Assembly: GCA_001949185.1 (NCBI GenBank)
Contig: BDGG01000016.1
Span: forward strand, 699,839 to 763,838
Direction of reading: 5' to 3'
Source: Ramazzottius varieornatus
Lineage: Eukaryota > Tardigrada > Eutardigrada > Parachela > Ramazzottiidae
Length of the DNA stretch: 64,000 nt
Part shown: positions 60,571 to 64,000 of the stretch, one piece after another
How the letters are laid out: each line of letters starts with the position of its first letter
How positions within the stretch are numbered: position 1 is the first letter of the stretch
Notes under the pieces: generated by a model
Seen by the model: only the letters and a program-made list of their open reading frames with translations
What the model was told of the DNA's origin: nothing
The model's database searches: none
Position numbers and translations under genes: made by a program

Positions 60571-61180
60571 TCAGTATCCTGATAAGTGCCCAGCTTGAGC
60601 AATCAGGTTGTCGAACCTGGGAGAAGTAAACTGTCGGTAGATCAAAGAGTAAAGCTTAAGAATTACGTCTCGGTGGTGGACTTGAACCGGCTGATCATTC
60701 AGAAATATCCAGTTGGAAATCTTTCGGTAGTATCCCTTGTACATGCTGAAACAGAGGACATCAAGTGGCTGGATTTGACCGGTTACTTTGGGCGGAATTG
60801 TGATCATCTCGTACTCGAGCTCTTCGGGTCTGACTTCTTCCACAGCGTCTTGATCAGCAAACGTCGGCCAAGAATCGGCTAGAAATACAGTGATCATTCA
60901 TATGCGGGAAGAAAACTTTCTCGCACCATTCGATGAACAGTTGCTTGGTCATCTTGCCGGAAGTCGAAGCGGTGACATGCAGATTGCTAGCCTTAAACAT
61001 GGTTCGTTTCACTATCCGCCCAAGGACACCCTTGTCTTGTTGCAGCGTGAGGAAAGAACTGGGAGAAATTTTCGAGTACCTGGAGGCACGCACATCATTA
61101 CCGTATAGCTCTGGGTCATCGAGTTCTCTGACCCGGTGAGTGCCAAAACATGCTTTGCGCCGACAAAATCCAGAGTTCAA
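60571..61180 (-). pseudogene. DDE transposase fragment (Tigger/pogo type), frameshifted
   Basis: Two overlapping frames (61180-60854 and 60897-60571) together cover the central and C-terminal catalytic domain. The second catalytic aspartate is visible in LADSWPTF, and the QPLDV box follows. A frame change at the doubled ATGA near 60895-60905 breaks the protein. It once cut and joined transposon ends. Confidence 0.8.
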
Positions 61181-62362
61181 CCTGGACGCCTCTCATATCC
61201 GAAGCCCGATTGGTCAGCGTTCCATAGTCCATTCCATAGGCTTGAATGCGTGATCTGACTAGAGCAACGCATTCATCCGTACTTTTCTCTATTTCCAGTT
61301 CTTAGAGGTACTTTTCAGTAACTAACTTCGGATCTTGTCACAATCGCCATAGTGTCTACAAGAGAGAACAACAGGATGATATTTCGCTTGATAGTGTCCG
61401 TACTTGTTTCTCGACTCACACATACCGTTTGAATTTCGCAACCCACCGAGACGAAGCTGTAAAGCCAACCAGATCGATTTCTCGGTTTGCCGTGTTTGCC
61501 CATCGCTGGATGTCCTTGTCTTTTATGACGTGAGGTTGCTGCTTGGCGCTCCCAAACGTATCGCTTTCAGCTTACCAATTCGTGAACCTCCTTCGGCTAA
61601 CTGTCGCTTCGATTCGATCAGCTGACGTATACTGGTGACCTTCTTAAATCTGGAGGCTGGACAGACTGCGACGCTTCTTAGTGACTGGCTCAGTCCAGAA
61701 ATTCACGGCCCGTTTTTTGTAGTCAACGTCGGCTGCTTGGTCAAATGGAACTCTGGGATTCGGCATTCTAGGGAAGAACAGCTCGTGCGACGACGGCTCA
61801 GTTTCGTTGGATGGAGGTTCGTAGTTCGTGAGACGATCGTCTGCAGCAGCCTCGAAATCATCTTCGGTATGACCATTCAACAGGTTGGTTTCAGCAATGG
61901 ACTTTTCCGACTCATCGAATGTTGACAAGTTATTCGGCACCTAGTACTGAAAGTCCTCCTCGGTAGCCAAGACTGAATAGCCACCCTGGCTGATATGAGT
62001 GCCCAGAAATTCTAAAAGAACAAAATCAACCCGTATGTTCCGCAGTGGGAACATCACCAGTAATAATCAGTACCTTTGATGAGCGTTTTCAACAACTGAC
62101 CTGCTGCACTTGAAGTATCGCTTGACTGGAAGTGCTGTTCGTAATCCGTCTCCGGAAGCTTGAGGATGTTCATGGGATTGACGGAATCCATATCGACAGT
62201 TGCTTCGGGTTATGAAGAAGAAGAAGTAGAAGAATGTCTACAGTATACATCATTAAGCGCATCCGTTTGGTGAACACCAGCTGATCTTACGCGATACAAT
62301 GCAGTTTAGTCAATCAACACGCCGATCAACCACCAGGTAATTAAACCTCTTGATTAACGGAA

Positions 62363-62528
62363 CAGCCATGTACCGCCCAGATTCTGACGTCACTTCCGCT
62401 TGCTGCTGTGTCTTCCAGGATTTTCTTCCGCCGATTCCGCCTGTCTCAGTCGATGGAGAAAACTCTCCTCTACCTTGCTACCGTCTCAGTTTCTGAATCA
62501 AGACGGGAGGACAGTGCCAGTCCCCTCG
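62363..62528 (-). repeat. Right terminal inverted repeat of the Tigger-like element
   Basis: Reverse complement of 60183-60348 with very few differences. This low divergence suggests a fairly recent insertion compared with the broken transposase. Confidence 0.9.
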
Positions 62529-62899
62529 TGAGACCAAGCTGCCATAGAATCCGCATCATCAAGATACGGACTCTCCACCAAGATAACGCGCCGATTCCGG
62601 CACGAGAGGGCTGGGTTCGATTTTGCGAAGTTTGCTTTTTGGTTTTCCAACAAGCTATAATTGTCACTACGTAGTGCCTTTCAACCCAAAATGCACGTTC
62701 ATCAAAGGTACACTCAAAGGATCATCTAGCATAATTATGGGGGGAAAAATATTTGACCACTGGCCGAAAGCGGCAACGCTTCGATTGATCGTCAGTTAAG
62801 CCGGAAGATACCGCTTTCGGCCGGTGGCTGGAAATTTGTTCGCCGCCAGTAATTAGGCCAAGCGCGTGTACGAAGCTTGCTTGCAGACATACGAACGAT

Positions 62900-63635
62900 G
62901 TCATTAAAATAGTTGCCGTATCAGCTAAGGACTCAAGAGCATGGCTTGATGCGTTACCCATTTCTGTTTTAGGTAATTTGCTGGACGACAACTCGTTTCC
63001 TATCTCAGTTGGTTTGCGTCTTGGGGCTAGGCTCGGTGAGCCTCATGTTTGTCGTTGCAAAAAACTTGTCGGCGAGCTGGGGCGCCACGGCTTGTCTTGT
63101 TAGTTGAGTGCCGGACGTCATTCTAGACATTCCGCTCTGAATGACTCCCTCCACCGTGCCCTCATCAGCTGCAAAGTCCCGAACGTCCTGAAGCCCAACG
63201 GGATCCTCAGGGACGACCAGAAACGACCTGACAGACTGACGCTCATCCCGTGGCAACAAGGTACGGGATGTAACCTGTGTTGACACTCTTGCGGAAACAT
63301 ACCTGCAAGGATCAGCGGGGCAGCTTGGTTATGCCGCCAGCAAGGCGGAAGAGCTCAAGAGACACAAGTACCGCGAGCTGGATGGTCGCTACCTGTGCTG
63401 TCCAGTAGCGTTCGAAACTTTCGGTCCTTTCGGGAACGAAGCATCCAGCCTTATCCAGAAAATAGGTAAAAGAATAGCAGAAGCCACCGGCGAAACAAGA
63501 TCTCTCTCGTTTTTGAAGCAAAAGCTTAGTATAGATATTCAACGTGGTAATGCTGCCTCTGTTTTCGGAACCTTTTCTAGTCATAGAGGTTTGGAGATCT
63601 ATTCTATTGTCGATATCAATAACCGAGATTTTTAG
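62900..63635 (+). pseudogene. 3' remnant of a reverse-transcriptase-type retroelement
   Basis: In-frame pieces read KDSRAWLDALPISVLGNLLD, VGLRLGARLGEPHVC, GRHGLSC, a TAG stop, then [27 protein letters not shown], a frameshift near 63263, and [12 protein letters not shown]. Next come the long tail VAFETFGPFGNEASSLIQKI, GKRIAEATGETRSLSFL and QRGNAASVFGTF, with a stop at 63633-63635. This order (LxDxxxRIAVGLRLG, CxxxGxHGLSC, RPDxxTLIPW, VDTLA, ETFGxxG, RGNA) is the C-terminal region commonly carried by retroelement ORFs in aquatic invertebrate genomes. The polymerase core is absent, either truncated or removed at about 62.9 kb. At least one stop and one frameshift show it is dead. Confidence 0.7.
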
Positions 63636-64000
63636 GTGATTTGTATTGTTTCATTGTTTTGGGGTCAGGTTCTACCGGGCCTCTTTATGCTTTTGCAAAT
63701 TTGCTTGCGTTTTTGTTTTTTTTTGGTAGATTGTATGTACAAATTTGAAGTCAAACTCAATTAATATTAGAACAGGAACGAAGTACGGGTGGAAGCATAA
63801 AGAAGAACCGTCGGAACACATCTTGATAGTCCAACCTAGTCCTCTTTGTTTGTCTGACCACCGGGCAACTGCATGTGCGTGCTTGAGGTAGCCGGTTTTG
63901 CTGGACTTATCATATCACATACAGCCTAGGTGTACAAAGAAGACGGTCTCGATGAAGGCAGTTACTCGTCTACCACTGCCGAAGTATTGTTGTAAAAGTG
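63636..64000. other. Unassigned 3' edge of the window
   Basis: No gene or repeat is recognised. A T-rich patch lies near 63710-63725. Confidence 0.5.

Larger units (their letters stand above)
60183..62528 (-). mobile_element. Decayed pogo/Tigger-like DNA transposon with 166-bp terminal inverted repeats
   Basis: The left TIR 60183-60348 and right TIR 62363-62528 are near-exact reverse complements of equal length, beginning CGAGGGGACTGGCACTGTCC. The flanks fit a 3-bp duplication (TGA directly outside, or CCA if the TIR begins three to five bases further out). Transposase fragments lie on the minus strand. Near 61644-61940 and 61440-61640 are a helix-turn-helix-like region (DYKKRAVNFW, KKVTSIRQLIESKRQLAEGG). 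At 60854-61180 is a DDE-domain part (KMTKQLFIEWCEKVFFPHM). At 60571-60897 is the rest (LADSWPTF, ITIPPKVTGQIQPLDV), which is typical of the DDE_1/CENP-B/Tigger family. The last two pieces are in different frames near 60895, where ATGA is doubled, and stops interrupt the N-terminal part. The element is therefore inactive. TA duplications are normal for pogo/Tigger, so the flanks are atypical. Confidence 0.85.

Overview
This is a window of a metazoan nuclear genome. The genes are split by many short GT-AG introns (48-60 bp is common) and encode animal-specific proteins: a Pax2/5/8 factor, a Cdc42-binding MRCK kinase and a TNF-like ligand. The short introns, the single run of Ns and the gene content suggest a small invertebrate. 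An ecdysozoan such as a tardigrade is a guess that the sequence alone cannot prove. Exon boundaries were placed by eye, using homology, GT-AG sites and reading-phase continuity.

Layout. 1-820 (+): 3' end of a non-canonical poly(A) polymerase (TENT4/Trf4 type). 1811-13498 (-): complete MRCK/Genghis-khan kinase in about 29 exons, with kinase, coiled-coil, C1, PH, CNH and CRIB regions. 13.5-18 kb: intergenic, with two adjacent hAT-like non-autonomous elements. 18066-21297 (+): Mediator subunit MED17, 12 exons. 21763-22650 (-): SKP1. 22.7-25.4 kb: repeat-rich intergenic region with an assembly gap inside a palindrome. 25408-26246 (+): decayed, intron-bearing histone H3 copy. 26854-29309 (+): unrecognised five-exon gene, apparently broken. 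30132-41688 (-): Pax2/5/8, nine exons. 41.7-48.1 kb: intergenic. 48138-53696 (+): candidate TNF-family ligand in five phase-compatible exons. 57024-59987 (+): ribosome-biogenesis factor Peter Pan (PPAN), with an unusual RGG-rich tail. 60183-62528: decayed pogo/Tigger-like DNA transposon between 166-bp inverted repeats. About 62.9-63.6 kb (+): 3' remnant of a reverse-transcriptase-type retroelement.

The most striking feature is a family of about 125-bp near-palindromic elements present in over 20 copies across the window. The outer ends resemble TGGGACGTGGGCAAATGAAC and the inner arms are CAAGTGGCGCAC / GTGCGCCACTTG. Most copies sit inside introns, including three consecutive introns of one gene, and one overlaps the MRCK stop codon. 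They behave like a MITE family that has loaded the short introns. A second unusual structure is a perfect 26-bp inverted repeat that would pair the 5' splice site of an MRCK kinase-domain exon with the adjacent intron.

The genes do not form a pathway. They are ordinary neighbouring animal genes covering RNA tailing, actin signalling, transcription, ubiquitin ligase scaffolding, development, cytokine signalling and ribosome assembly.
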